NCBI GenBank assembly: GCA_002373775.1
Contig: DFJW01000061.1
Span: forward strand, 39,769 to 103,768
DNA length: 64,000 bases
Reading direction: 5' to 3'
Source: Ruminococcus flavefaciens
GTDB taxonomy: Bacteria > Bacillota > Clostridia > Oscillospirales > Ruminococcaceae
A program made the position numbers and the translations under genes. The notes beneath the pieces were generated by a model. It ran no database searches. It saw only the letters and a program-made list of their open reading frames with translations, and was not told the origin of the DNA. Numbering within the stretch: the first letter of the stretch is position 1; the number at the start of each line of letters is the position of its first letter. Below, in pieces: positions 44,701-51,422 of the stretch.

Positions 44701-45613
44701 GCTGATTCATCACGCTCTTGCTTACCCAGTTTCCGCCGTTCTGGAAGTTGTCCTTGAAGAACCACTCCGGTGTCTGGCTGTGCCATACGAATGTATGACC
44801 TCTGAATCCGAGTCCGTGGGTTGCAGCAAATTCACATATAGCTGCACAACTGTTGAGTGATACTCTGATGTTTGTGTTTGAAGAACCGCTCTGAACGAGA
44901 GTAGCATCGGGCTTTGTCTCATTCTCGCACTCTACTGCATTGTAGTCAAGAAGGAACTCTGCTGTGATAGTAGAATTCTTTACTGTTCCTCCGTTGAGGA
45001 TATTACCTACACGGAAGTAAGCACCAAACTCATCCTTGAGGCCTTTTCCGGAAGGCTGAGCGGATGCGTATCCGACAGGTCTCTCTTCAGTGATGAGAAC
45101 ATCGTCGAACGAGAAGTCATTGGTGCTGTCAGTTGTTATAGTGATCTTGAACTCGTAATCTCCGTCAGGAGCTGTGTACTTAGCAGAAAGCTCTGTCCAC
45201 TCTCCGCCGCTGACATCCTGAGAAATGATCTCTTTTACTGTTTCTGCTTCAGTCTCCATGTCCTTAGTAAGAACTGTAACATGGAATGTCTCATCTGTCT
45301 CGCTGTATACCTTGAAGCTGTAGTTATACTCCTTGCCGCCGTCGAGATAGAAGCCCTTTGATGAACAAGCGCCCTCTTCGGGTGATGTACGTCCGAATAT
45401 CTTCATACCTCTTGTCTCGCCGTAACCGCCGCCGGGAACTGCTACCAGCTCAGCAATATCGCTGTCTGCATACCAGCCGTCGTAGTTCACTTCGAAACCA
45501 TTGTTTACCAATTCTGCCGCATACGTCTTAGTCAGTTTCTCCGGACCGATGCTTATCATGCTTGCAACAAATGCAGCGGTCAGAGCGCATGACACGACTC
45601 TTTGTTTCCTCAT
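41708..45613 (-). CDS. CBM22 / GH10 xylanase / CBM22 / dockerin / GH43 / CBM6-like
   Basis: The 1301-residue secreted enzyme starts at MRKQRVVSCAL after AGGAGGG. Module order: a signal peptide, CBM22 (about 35-180), then GH10 (about 190-520) with GHTFVWHSQTPEWF, acid/base in YDVCNECVSDD and nucleophile in VQITELDISREG. A second CBM22 (about 550-710) leads to a dockerin (about 725-790; GDINFDGMVDAFDMAAARKG and DVDKSGKFEIADVVLLQ). GH43 follows (about 815-1130; FGADPGWMVYDG, WAPDAAWK, FEDSSVIK), then a C-terminal CBM6-like module (VVQAETMSNQS). An endo-xylanase joined to an arabinofuranosidase/xylosidase would cut arabinoxylan cooperatively. The second CBM22-dockerin segment is nearly the same as that in the downstream gene. 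Confidence 0.92.
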   Translation of the reverse strand: MRKQRVVSCALTAAFVASMISIGPEKLTKTYAAELVNNGFEVNYDGWYADSDIAELVAVPGGGYGETRGMKIFGRTSPEEGACSSKGFYLDGGKEYNYSFKVYSETDETFHVTVLTKDMETEAETVKEIISQDVSGGEWTELSAKYTAPDGDYEFKITITTDSTNDFSFDDVLITEERPVGYASAQPSGKGLKDEFGAYFRVGNILNGGTVKNSTITAEFLLDYNAVECENETKPDATLVQSGSSNTNIRVSLNSCAAICEFAATHGLGFRGHTFVWHSQTPEWFFKDNFQNGGNWVSKSVMNQRMESYIANMFNAYATQYPSLILYAYDVCNECVSDDSNRTANNGGARVPGIYDGKSPWVQVYGDNSFVEQAFTYARKYAPKYCKLYYNDYNEYWDHKRNCIADMTKKLKEKGVLDGVGMQSHINANWNGFSGYDAYTNAMKMYLNNGCDVQITELDISREGGSISDADQAKKYAAIFKAAMDWNIAHPDGPSVTLVQLWGPNDANSWVAKDKSGNKNYPLIFDENHQRKTAYNSIAAVVPDSQWTSGMPYTGPGSGDYKPPVIEPDENGFYFRSDFEGNTDSWEGRFGAGVATSGRVAYEGKEALRVEERTAAYDGAKRSLNTAAFKPGEEYSFSVNVTYFDGAETTEFKFSLQYTGSDGEAHYEEIASGTGVQGQWLQLANTNFKIPADATDVSIYVETTDGTTENFYIDDACGAVAGKVIAGAGQPKVVKVLPGDINFDGMVDAFDMAAARKGIINGISDAQTKKAADVDKSGKFEIADVVLLQDYILRRINEFPVAEQAVEIEKMQQLFSGISVNSSWKYDGENNPMTTQRFGADPGWMVYDGRLYIYTTNDAFEYYQDGRLQINTYNSGTINCVSTADMVNWTDHGAIPVAGRNGRTKNGVASWASAAWAPDAAWKMINGKPKFFLYFANSGGGIGVLTADSPTGPWTDPLGHALLTHGTPNCSDVEWMFDPGVYYDEKTDEAYLFFGGGRKNGIPAATPGTGRVVKLGKDMISLAGNPVKMDIPYLFEDSSVIKIGDTWYYSYCSNWDVGNQTINGVNFGSADIVYMTSKDPLSWNSSNFAGNVFKNTATQRIDNGGNNHHSIIYFKGKYYVAYHSRQQSLRMGNTFIDGSHPNDRSRDNKDGNYRSTQINECSFSNGKLSCSGNMKGCSQIEDLNPYQVVQAETMSNQSKNVSIDGLMDTTVKASKGEWTKVTGAKFSKGANKLTVKASSANGCAIKVCTDRTKSDAVAYVEIPAGGSMSEITVPTISDLSGSTDLYFVFSGDITFDSWSFS

Positions 45614-45701
45614 GCTAATACCCTCCTGATTTATTAATATTATTTTATTCGGTTCAGGCGGTGAATACATATTTTCACTCTCCGCCATAATTATTACTTA
45701 T
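45614..45701 (-). other. 5' leader of the xylan operon
   Basis: This is the minus-strand leader of about 80 nt from the predicted start site to the ATG, AT-rich, with AGGAGGG near its end. An in-frame upstream ATG (45688) lies within it but has no ribosome site. No hairpin or riboswitch-like fold is evident. Confidence 0.5.
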
Positions 45702-45765
45702 ATTTTACAATATTAATAATTTATACGCAACCCATTATTTGCAGATATGGTGGATAAAATGAAAC
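45702..45765 (-). promoter_or_regulatory. Promoter and upstream element of the xylan operon
   Basis: On the minus strand TTGCGT and TAAAAT are separated by 17 nt. The stretch above the -35 (45731-45763) contains a loose dyad (CCAT...ATGG). The whole segment 45703-45763 aligns gap-free with the small-RNA promoter at 21189-21249. The AraC-type regulator encoded divergently is the obvious candidate to bind here; this is inference. Confidence 0.65.
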
Positions 45766-45922
45766 AAATCTGTCACATCAGACAAAATTCTTTTAAGGTG
45801 AGAAAACAAAAGATATATTACAACAGTAAAGCTCAAAGCTTCGATTATATTTTACAATATTTTGTGCAATTTGTCAAGATGATATCACGAAATTTCCGGT
45901 ATCACTTTTGTGCAAAAAACTG
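45766..45922. other. AT-rich divergent spacer
   Basis: This is the remainder of the 373-nt gap between the xylan operon and the AraC gene. Apart from the promoters on either side, I see no gene, tRNA or strong hairpin in it. Confidence 0.5.
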
Positions 45923-45951
45923 TTGACATCTGCTGATAATTATGGTATTAT
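45923..45951 (+). promoter_or_regulatory. Promoter of the AraC regulator gene
   Basis: TTGACA and TATTAT are separated by 17 nt. The spacer reads ATCTGCTGATAATTATGG-like, resembling the ATCTGCAAATAATGG of the xylan promoter element, so autoregulation is possible. Confidence 0.75.
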
Positions 45952-45986
45952 GAGGTTAACGCCAATATACAAGGAGTGCTGAAAAC

Positions 45987-46784
45987 ATGAACATGGATGA
46001 GATAGGCTATAACCACCGGCATGAAAGAGAATTTCACGTTGAACGGCCGGAAGGCACCGGCGACTGGCTAATGCTGATAATAAAATCCCCTGTGATACTG
46101 CGTGTAGGTGAGGAGGAGATAAAATCTCCGGCAGGTACGCTCATGATCTATCAGCCAGGTGTCCCGCAGTTCTACAGACCTGACTGCGATGAATATTTCG
46201 ACGACTGGATACACTTCCTGCCGGACGATACTGATATCGCTCTTATACACGAACTCGGGCTGCCGCTTAATACTCCGGCTAAACTTACAGAATACACTGA
46301 AGTCTCTTCTATAGTCGACCGGATGTGCTATGAGCAGTACTCCGCAAACGCCTACAGGAAGGAGACTGTCCAACTGTATTTCAGACTTCTGCTGTACAAA
46401 CTCAGCGAGAAGATAAACCGTGGGAACGTTCCCGGCGGCGATCACCCGAAAGCTTATGTCGAGAAGCTGCACTGGATAAGAGAATCCATTTACCGCTGGC
46501 CAAGCAGAGAGTATACAGTTGACGATATGGCAAAGGACCTCTCGCTCAGCCGTTCCAGATTCCAGCATCTGTACAGCGAGACGTTCGACACGAGCGTTTC
46601 AAAGGACATCATAAACAGTCGCTTATCCAGAACAGCTGAGCTGCTCACTACGACTGATCTGCCGGTAAAAGACATCGCTCTTCTCGTCGGTTACGGCAAT
46701 AATTCATCTTATCTTGTCAGGCTGTTCAAGTCAATTTACGGCATTTCTCCCGGACAGTACCGCAAGACAAATACCCAAAAATGA
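45987..46784 (+). CDS. AraC-family transcriptional regulator
   Basis: The 265-residue protein has an N-terminal cupin sensor domain (about 5-150; HEREFHVERP, AGTLMIYQPGVPQFY) and a C-terminal double helix-turn-helix. The latter reads YTVDDMAKDLSLSRSRFQHLY and then LPVKDIALLVGYGNNSSYLVRLFK, ending in the conserved SPGQYR. Such proteins activate sugar-utilisation genes when bound to a mono- or oligosaccharide. It is divergent from the xylan operon, so control of that operon by xylan breakdown products is the natural inference. RBS AAGGAG; a second in-frame ATG two codons on is possible. Confidence 0.92.
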   Translation: MNMDEIGYNHRHEREFHVERPEGTGDWLMLIIKSPVILRVGEEEIKSPAGTLMIYQPGVPQFYRPDCDEYFDDWIHFLPDDTDIALIHELGLPLNTPAKLTEYTEVSSIVDRMCYEQYSANAYRKETVQLYFRLLLYKLSEKINRGNVPGGDHPKAYVEKLHWIRESIYRWPSREYTVDDMAKDLSLSRSRFQHLYSETFDTSVSKDIINSRLSRTAELLTTTDLPVKDIALLVGYGNNSSYLVRLFKSIYGISPGQYRKTNTQK

Positions 46785-46820
46785 CAGTGACAGAACCATT
46801 GTGTTCCTATAAATAATAGC

Positions 46821-46861
46821 AGCCCCGGAGCAGTTCACATAACAGCTCCGGGGCTTCGTTT
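46821..46861 (+). terminator. Terminator of the AraC gene
   Basis: The perfect 11-bp stem AGCCCCGGAGC / GCTCCGGGGCT with a 13-nt loop is followed by TCGTTTAT, about 35 nt past the stop. Confidence 0.85.
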
Positions 46862-46879
46862 ATAGTATCACCAAGCAAA

Positions 46880-46925
46880 GAAAAAAGCCGCAGAGAGACT
46901 GAAATGAATCCAGCAATTCTGCGGC
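46880..46925 (-). terminator. Terminator of the DUF1858 gene
   Basis: On the minus strand the stem GCCGCAGA / TCTGCGGC, with a 23-nt loop, is followed by TTTTTTCTTTG. It lies about 50 nt past the gene's stop codon. Confidence 0.8.
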
Positions 46926-46975
46926 TCGGCAGTTCATTTATCGCTGTCCCTTAATAAAAGGAACATATGATACTA

Positions 46976-47188
46976 TCAGGCATTTGCCTCTTCGATCTTC
47001 TTATTGAGAGCATTTACCAGCTCGTCTGCATCAACACCGTGAACAGCTGCTGCTTCCTCGATAGTCTCCATCTGAGATGCAGGACATCCGAGGCAGTGCA
47101 TGCCTATGCTGAAAAGTACCGGTGCCACATCTGCGCTGATACCGAGAAGTTCGCCTATTTTTGTATCCTTTGTAACCTGAGTTGCCAT
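46976..47188 (-). CDS. DUF1858 redox-disulfide domain protein
   Basis: This 70-residue DUF1858 protein consists of a short alpha-helical domain with the paired cysteines CLGC in GMHCLGCPASQMETIEEA (about 30-37). The family is often fused to or beside hybrid-cluster or nitrite-reductase-type proteins and is thought to bind metal or act in redox chemistry. Function here is unproven. It starts at MATQVTKDTK after AGGAGG. It is divergently transcribed from a TetR-type regulator through overlapping promoters, which suggests that regulator controls it. Confidence 0.88.
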   Translation of the reverse strand: MATQVTKDTKIGELLGISADVAPVLFSIGMHCLGCPASQMETIEEAAAVHGVDADELVNALNKKIEEANA

Positions 47189-47237
47189 AATTATCCTCCT
47201 GAACTTTATTACAGACTTCGCGCCTGTATCATCAACC

Positions 47238-47293
47238 TTGACATATGTCATACGTTATGATATAATAATAACATAAGCCTTTACATTTGTCAA
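47238..47293. promoter_or_regulatory. Overlapping divergent promoters with palindromic operator
   Basis: Plus strand: TTGACA (47238-47243), 17 nt, TATAAT (47261-47266), serving the TetR gene. Minus strand: TTGACA (47293-47288), 17 nt, TATTAT (47270-47265), serving DUF1858. The two -10 boxes overlap by two bases, so polymerase cannot occupy both. The perfect palindrome TGACATATGTCA (47239-47250) covers the plus-strand -35, and a related half-site TTTGTCA sits at the minus-strand -35. Confidence 0.82.
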
Positions 47294-47333
47294 GTGTTAA
47301 GCAATAAATTATACAAAAGGAGGTGTTTTGTCA

Positions 47334-47879
47334 ATGTATAACGGCAGCAATAAAGCGGCTCTGCTCTCTCAGAAAATGATATCCGACGCCCTTCTGCGCC
47401 TGCTCGAATCACGTGCATACAGCGACATCACTATCAGCGACCTCTGCAAAGAGGCGCAGGTCTCACGTCAGACATTCTATTCCGCATTCGGAACAAAAGA
47501 AAACGTGATAACCCATGAACTGAAAAACAATTGCAGCTTCGTTCCGCAGAATGTCCGGAAGCATTGCAAATCCGCTGTGTTCCGTGAATTTTGCAGCAGC
47601 TACAGCAATTACATAATCGACAAGAGCCACATCCTCGGACTTCTTGTGCGCAATGATATGATGCACTTTCTCTATGAAGTCCAGTACCGTTCATTCATGG
47701 AGTGTGAACACTTCTTCCCCGATGTCACAGGCGACGACCGCGTGTACCTTATAGATTTCATTACAAGCGGTATGAACAGCATCGCCAAGAATTATATAAT
47801 GACCGGCTGCACAGCTGATAAAGCCTTTCTCGAAAAGCTTATGTTCAGGCTGTACGGAGGAATGTATTTCACTGAATGA
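47334..47879 (+). CDS. TetR-family regulator
   Basis: The 181-residue protein has an N-terminal TetR DNA-binding domain (about 10-60; SDALLRLLESRAYSDITISDLCKEAQ and VSRQTFYSAFGTKENVITHEL) and an all-helical C-terminal ligand domain of unknown specificity. ATG 47334 is ten bases after AGGAGG; a TTG two codons earlier is also possible. It is probably autoregulated through the palindrome in its own promoter. Its stop lies six bases before the stop of the convergent YdcF-like gene. Confidence 0.88.
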   Translation: MYNGSNKAALLSQKMISDALLRLLESRAYSDITISDLCKEAQVSRQTFYSAFGTKENVITHELKNNCSFVPQNVRKHCKSAVFREFCSSYSNYIIDKSHILGLLVRNDMMHFLYEVQYRSFMECEHFFPDVTGDDRVYLIDFITSGMNSIAKNYIMTGCTADKAFLEKLMFRLYGGMYFTE

Positions 47880-47884
47880 CCGGA

Positions 47885-48664
47885 TCATCTCACCGCATAA
47901 TACGCTATGCCCATCCATTCACGGACATAGTATGTCGGGATGAGCCACCAGAGCGTATCTGCCGAGACTGCATAGGGCTTTATGCCTATTTCCTTTGCCA
48001 GCATGGATGCGCGGTACTGGTGGAAGCCGTCGGTGATAAGGGTGATATTTCTGCTCAGACCTTCCCGTTCTATTATCTCCTTTGAGAAAATAAGGTTCTC
48101 CCTTGTATCTGTGGACTTGTCCTCAATGTAGAGCCTTTCGGGAGAAATACCTCTGCCGCAGAGATAATCGTACATGCACTGTGCTTCGCTTATGGTCTCG
48201 TCATCGCCTTTGCCTCCGGAAACGACAGCATAAGCTTCCGGATTATCGGCGAGGAAATCATACGCCGCATCAAGACGGCAGCGAAGCATACGGCTCGGTC
48301 TGCCGTCCTTTACTTTGCATCCGAGGACTATTACGGTTGTATCTCCGGAAGGCGGCGCATTAGACGCCGCTTTGTTCATCAGTATGCTCATTACGGCTGC
48401 ACATATAACTGATGCGACGATCAGCACGGCGGCTGCCGCAAGTACTATCTTTCCGGGAACGCTCCTGTACAGTGAAGTTATTATGCCGCAGAATCTTTCA
48501 TAAAATACACATATCATCAGCAGTGCTGCTGACAGTGCGATGCCGGCTGCGTTTCCGGCATTGAATATGTCCCGTGTTATAGGATAAATAAACAGCGCCA
48601 GCATTGCAGCTGATGCGATACCGAGCGCTGTTCTGATTATTATCGAAATCGAAAAATGATCCAT
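47885..48664 (-). CDS. YdcF-like DUF218 membrane protein
   Basis: The 259-residue protein has four N-terminal membrane helices within about residues 1-115, followed by a DUF218/YdcF domain. That domain has VIVLGCKVKDGRPSRML, VVSGGKGDDETISEA, IEDKSTDTRENL and ITDGFHQYRA. Family members (SanA, ElyC) affect envelope integrity and vancomycin tolerance; the enzymatic reaction is not established. Two adjacent ATGs follow AAGGAG; the second is chosen for spacing. It probably shares a transcript with the PHP gene 35 nt upstream. Confidence 0.85.
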   Translation of the reverse strand: MDHFSISIIIRTALGIASAAMLALFIYPITRDIFNAGNAAGIALSAALLMICVFYERFCGIITSLYRSVPGKIVLAAAAVLIVASVICAAVMSILMNKAASNAPPSGDTTVIVLGCKVKDGRPSRMLRCRLDAAYDFLADNPEAYAVVSGGKGDDETISEAQCMYDYLCGRGISPERLYIEDKSTDTRENLIFSKEIIEREGLSRNITLITDGFHQYRASMLAKEIGIKPYAVSADTLWWLIPTYYVREWMGIAYYAVR

Positions 48665-48699
48665 CATTTCTCCTTGGTTCCGCACTTTTCAGCTGCGGA

Positions 48700-49533
48700 T
48701 CATTTTTTTGCTGCCAGTTTCCTGATACGTTCAAGATTCTCGAAAGTAGTTGTCTCACTTCCGAGATGTGTCGGTACACTATTGTAAAGTCCGTGGAAAT
48801 CCGAACCGCCTGTCTCGATGAGCTCATAACGAGAAGCGATAGCACGAAGTTCTTTCCTGTAATTCTCATCCGCTGAATAGTGACCTATCTCTACGCCGTC
48901 GATCTTACCGCTGCGTGCAAGTTCTTCCAGAAGTTCGATATTGTCATACTGTGCCGGATGCGCCATAACTGCAACGCCTTTGGCAGTATGTATAAGGTCG
49001 ATAACGAAATGAACGTCCGGGTACTCACGCTCTACATAGCAGCTGCCGTTCACAGGATTGAACAGTTCCCTGTCCAGATCGCCGTAAAATTCAAGCGCAT
49101 ATCCGTAATCTATCAGCGCACGCATGATATGCTGTTTGAAAATGCTCTTGGACGCTGTTGTGTGCTTCAGCACACTTTCAAGGGTGATCGGATACTTCTC
49201 CATCACCTTTTCTATCATCTCTTTTGAGCATTCCTTTCTTATCTCGCAGGATTTCAGACACAGACCTTCAAGCCTGTCAGGCTTCTGAGGGGCATAGCAC
49301 AGTATGTGGACTTTGCTGCTGCGTTCCTTATCCCATGCAGAAAGTTCAACTCCGTGAAGTATATTTATACCGGCACGTTCAGCCAGAACATCAGCTCTTG
49401 AAAAAGATGCCATAGTATCATGGTCTGTTATCGACAGCCAGTCGATCCCTGTTCTCCGGGCCTGTAGTATTATGTCCTCTATGCCAAGTGATCCGTCGGA
49501 AAGCTTGGTATGACAATGCAGATCGCAGATCAT
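48700..49533 (-). CDS. PHP-domain phosphoesterase (RNase AM/YciV-like)
   Basis: The 277-residue metal-dependent phosphoesterase has the PHP motifs MICDLHCHTKLSDGS (HxH), ITDHDTM, HGVELSAWD, AHPAQYDNIELLEEL and GSDFHGLYN. This subgroup hydrolyses 3',5'-nucleoside bisphosphates or short RNA 5' ends (RNase AM). It is assigned by motif pattern only. It starts at MICDLHCH after GGAGG. A 6-4-6 palindrome (ACTGTT...AACAGT, 49547-49562) lies directly before the ribosome site. Confidence 0.85.
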   Translation of the reverse strand: MICDLHCHTKLSDGSLGIEDIILQARRTGIDWLSITDHDTMASFSRADVLAERAGINILHGVELSAWDKERSSKVHILCYAPQKPDRLEGLCLKSCEIRKECSKEMIEKVMEKYPITLESVLKHTTASKSIFKQHIMRALIDYGYALEFYGDLDRELFNPVNGSCYVEREYPDVHFVIDLIHTAKGVAVMAHPAQYDNIELLEELARSGKIDGVEIGHYSADENYRKELRAIASRYELIETGGSDFHGLYNSVPTHLGSETTTFENLERIRKLAAKK

Positions 49534-49723
49534 ATGATCCTCCTCCACTGTTCGGAAACAGTGTATAATATCAATTAGGTTTAGCGGTTATGTGAAAGGA
49601 TATACAAAACCGACAATAATTATACCATATCCCGCGAAAGATTTCAAGTATTTTAACGATTTTTTATCATTTTATCACAATTCGGCTTAATATTGCTCTT
49701 CATTTTCCTGTTCAAATACTAAA

Positions 49724-49750
49724 ACGGAGGCACATCCGATGTACCTCCGC
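49724..49750 (-). terminator. Terminator of the signalling operon
   Basis: The stem CGGAGG..ACAT-CCG-ATGT..CCTCCG is followed on the minus strand by TTTTAG. It lies just after the stop codon of the response regulator gene. Confidence 0.87.
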
Positions 49751-49760
49751 TTTGATTATA

Positions 49761-50396
49761 TCAGTATTTTGGCAGCACAAGCCTTTTCTCAACTACGTCC
49801 GCAACGAGCTGAAGAGTGTTCTTGTAACCGGTCTTCGCCATTATGCTCTTGATGTGGAACTTGACCGTATTCTCGGATATGCTGAGTTCCAGCGCGATAT
49901 CGCTGTATTTGCATCCGCTTGCCAGCAGCCTTATGACTTCAAGTTCACGTTCGGTAAAGTCCTTGCTGCTGACTTCGCCTATCCTCAGCGCCGGTGTATC
50001 CTCCGGAAATACAGACTCACCTTCCATTGTGCGCAGGCAGACTTCCGTAAGATCCATGTCACCGTACTCCTTGTACCAGAAACTGTCACAGCCTATCTCC
50101 CTTGCTTTCCTGATAAACGAATGCTCCGGCATGGACGTCATCATGATTATCCTGATCTGCGGATAATGCTGTTTTATACGCTTTGCTGCTTTGAGTCCGG
50201 ATTCGTTGTCAGATGTGCAGATATCCATAAGGATAAGGTCAATATTTCCTTTCATGCAGGCGATCTCTGCATTCGCCGCATTCTCTATCGACAGCAGCAC
50301 ATTGAATCCGTCCAGCTCCCTGAGCTGACGCTCGATAGATTTCCTTGTTATCCGGGAATCCTCAACTATCAGAACATTTGTCATCTCATCCACCAC
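49761..50396 (-). CDS. NarL/LuxR-type response regulator
   Basis: The 211-residue protein has an N-terminal receiver domain (EDSRITRKS, phosphoacceptor Asp in IDLILMDICTSD, MTSMP, Lys in FWYKEYGD) and a C-terminal LuxR helix-turn-helix (FTERELEVIRLLASGCKYSD and LSISENTVKFHIKSIMAKTG). It is translated right after the kinase gene (one base between stop and start) and is the output of the three-gene system. Target genes are unknown. Confidence 0.93.
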   Translation of the reverse strand: MVDEMTNVLIVEDSRITRKSIERQLRELDGFNVLLSIENAANAEIACMKGNIDLILMDICTSDNESGLKAAKRIKQHYPQIRIIMMTSMPEHSFIRKAREIGCDSFWYKEYGDMDLTEVCLRTMEGESVFPEDTPALRIGEVSSKDFTERELEVIRLLASGCKYSDIALELSISENTVKFHIKSIMAKTGYKNTLQLVADVVEKRLVLPKY

Positions 50397-50397
50397 C

Positions 50398-51408
50398 TCA
50401 GTTAAGTTCCGGGATATCGACCACTACGGACACGCTTCCGCCAAAGGTATATCCCAGCGAAGCTCCGTTCTGTTCAAGGAGCTTCCTCAGACTTTTAAGT
50501 CCGCCCGTCTCTCTGATCTCCGTCACATCCGACGCCCCGTTGCTGCTTATCACAGCATGATACATGCCGCCGGACGCAGACATCGTGACCGTCAGGCAGG
50601 AAGCAGAAGCATGGCGTACAGAATTAGTCAGCGCTTCACGGATCGCTGAGTAGAGCAGAAGAAGCGAGCGCCTGTGCACAGGCTGCTGACCGACAAAACA
50701 CAGCTTGCAGCCGATCATATCCGCGACTTTCCTGAGTTCCTTTTCCGGCGAAGTGACAGTCCCCTGAAACGAAACATTCTCCATATTCCGTATGGCTTCC
50801 TTCCAGCTGTCCATGAGCTCTCTGTATCCGCCATGATCTATGGTGCCGTGACCGAGGATGTTCTTAGTCGCAACTATGCACCTGCCAAGTTCATCGTGGA
50901 TCCGCATTTTCGCCGAAAGCAGTTCTCTGTCACGGTTTATCTGTACGATATTGGAAAGCAGTGCTATCTGCCGGCGTTTTACTCCTTCAAGGCGCTGATT
51001 GTTCCGGTAGAGTTCTTCACTCATATGATACAGTTTCGTTATATCTGCCGTCTCAACCTGGATAGTGCTTATCTCCCTGTCAGTCAGCAGCTGTTTCCTG
51101 AAAAGCCATATTTTTTCATCAGGATAGCTGAATATTATGCTGCTTCCGTCTCCTCCGAATATATCCGGACGCAGCCACGGACCGTCAAGGCGAATACAGC
51201 CGTTCTGTTCCCGTATCACCAGCAATTCCTGCCATGCGATGTTCACGTTTATCAGAGTATGACCTGTGAGTATCTCGATCAGCTTGTTCATCTGCTGGTT
51301 CACAAGTATCAGCTTGCCGTCACAGTTTGCAAAAACAAGTCCGCCGGGATATGAATCTATGGCTTCTCTTATTGCCTTTTTTTCAGCCAGTCTTCTGGTC
51401 ATCAGCAT
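50398..51408 (-). CDS. Soluble sensor histidine kinase (HisKA_3 type)
   Basis: The 336-residue protein has no membrane helix. It has a PAS-like N-terminus (about 12-125; YPGGLVFANCDGKLILVNQQM) and a dimerisation/phosphotransfer region with His in AKMRIHDELGRCIVATKNIL (about 185). The C-terminal HATPase keeps the N-box (REALTNSVRHAS) and a G-box (TGGLKSLRKLLEQNG). This matches NarX/DesK-type kinases paired with LuxR regulators. It lies between a 7TM protein and the response regulator, and probably depends on the 7TM protein for its signal. Confidence 0.88.
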   Translation of the reverse strand: MLMTRRLAEKKAIREAIDSYPGGLVFANCDGKLILVNQQMNKLIEILTGHTLINVNIAWQELLVIREQNGCIRLDGPWLRPDIFGGDGSSIIFSYPDEKIWLFRKQLLTDREISTIQVETADITKLYHMSEELYRNNQRLEGVKRRQIALLSNIVQINRDRELLSAKMRIHDELGRCIVATKNILGHGTIDHGGYRELMDSWKEAIRNMENVSFQGTVTSPEKELRKVADMIGCKLCFVGQQPVHRRSLLLLYSAIREALTNSVRHASASCLTVTMSASGGMYHAVISSNGASDVTEIRETGGLKSLRKLLEQNGASLGYTFGGSVSVVVDIPELN

Positions 51409-51422
51409 AGATATCCCTCTTT

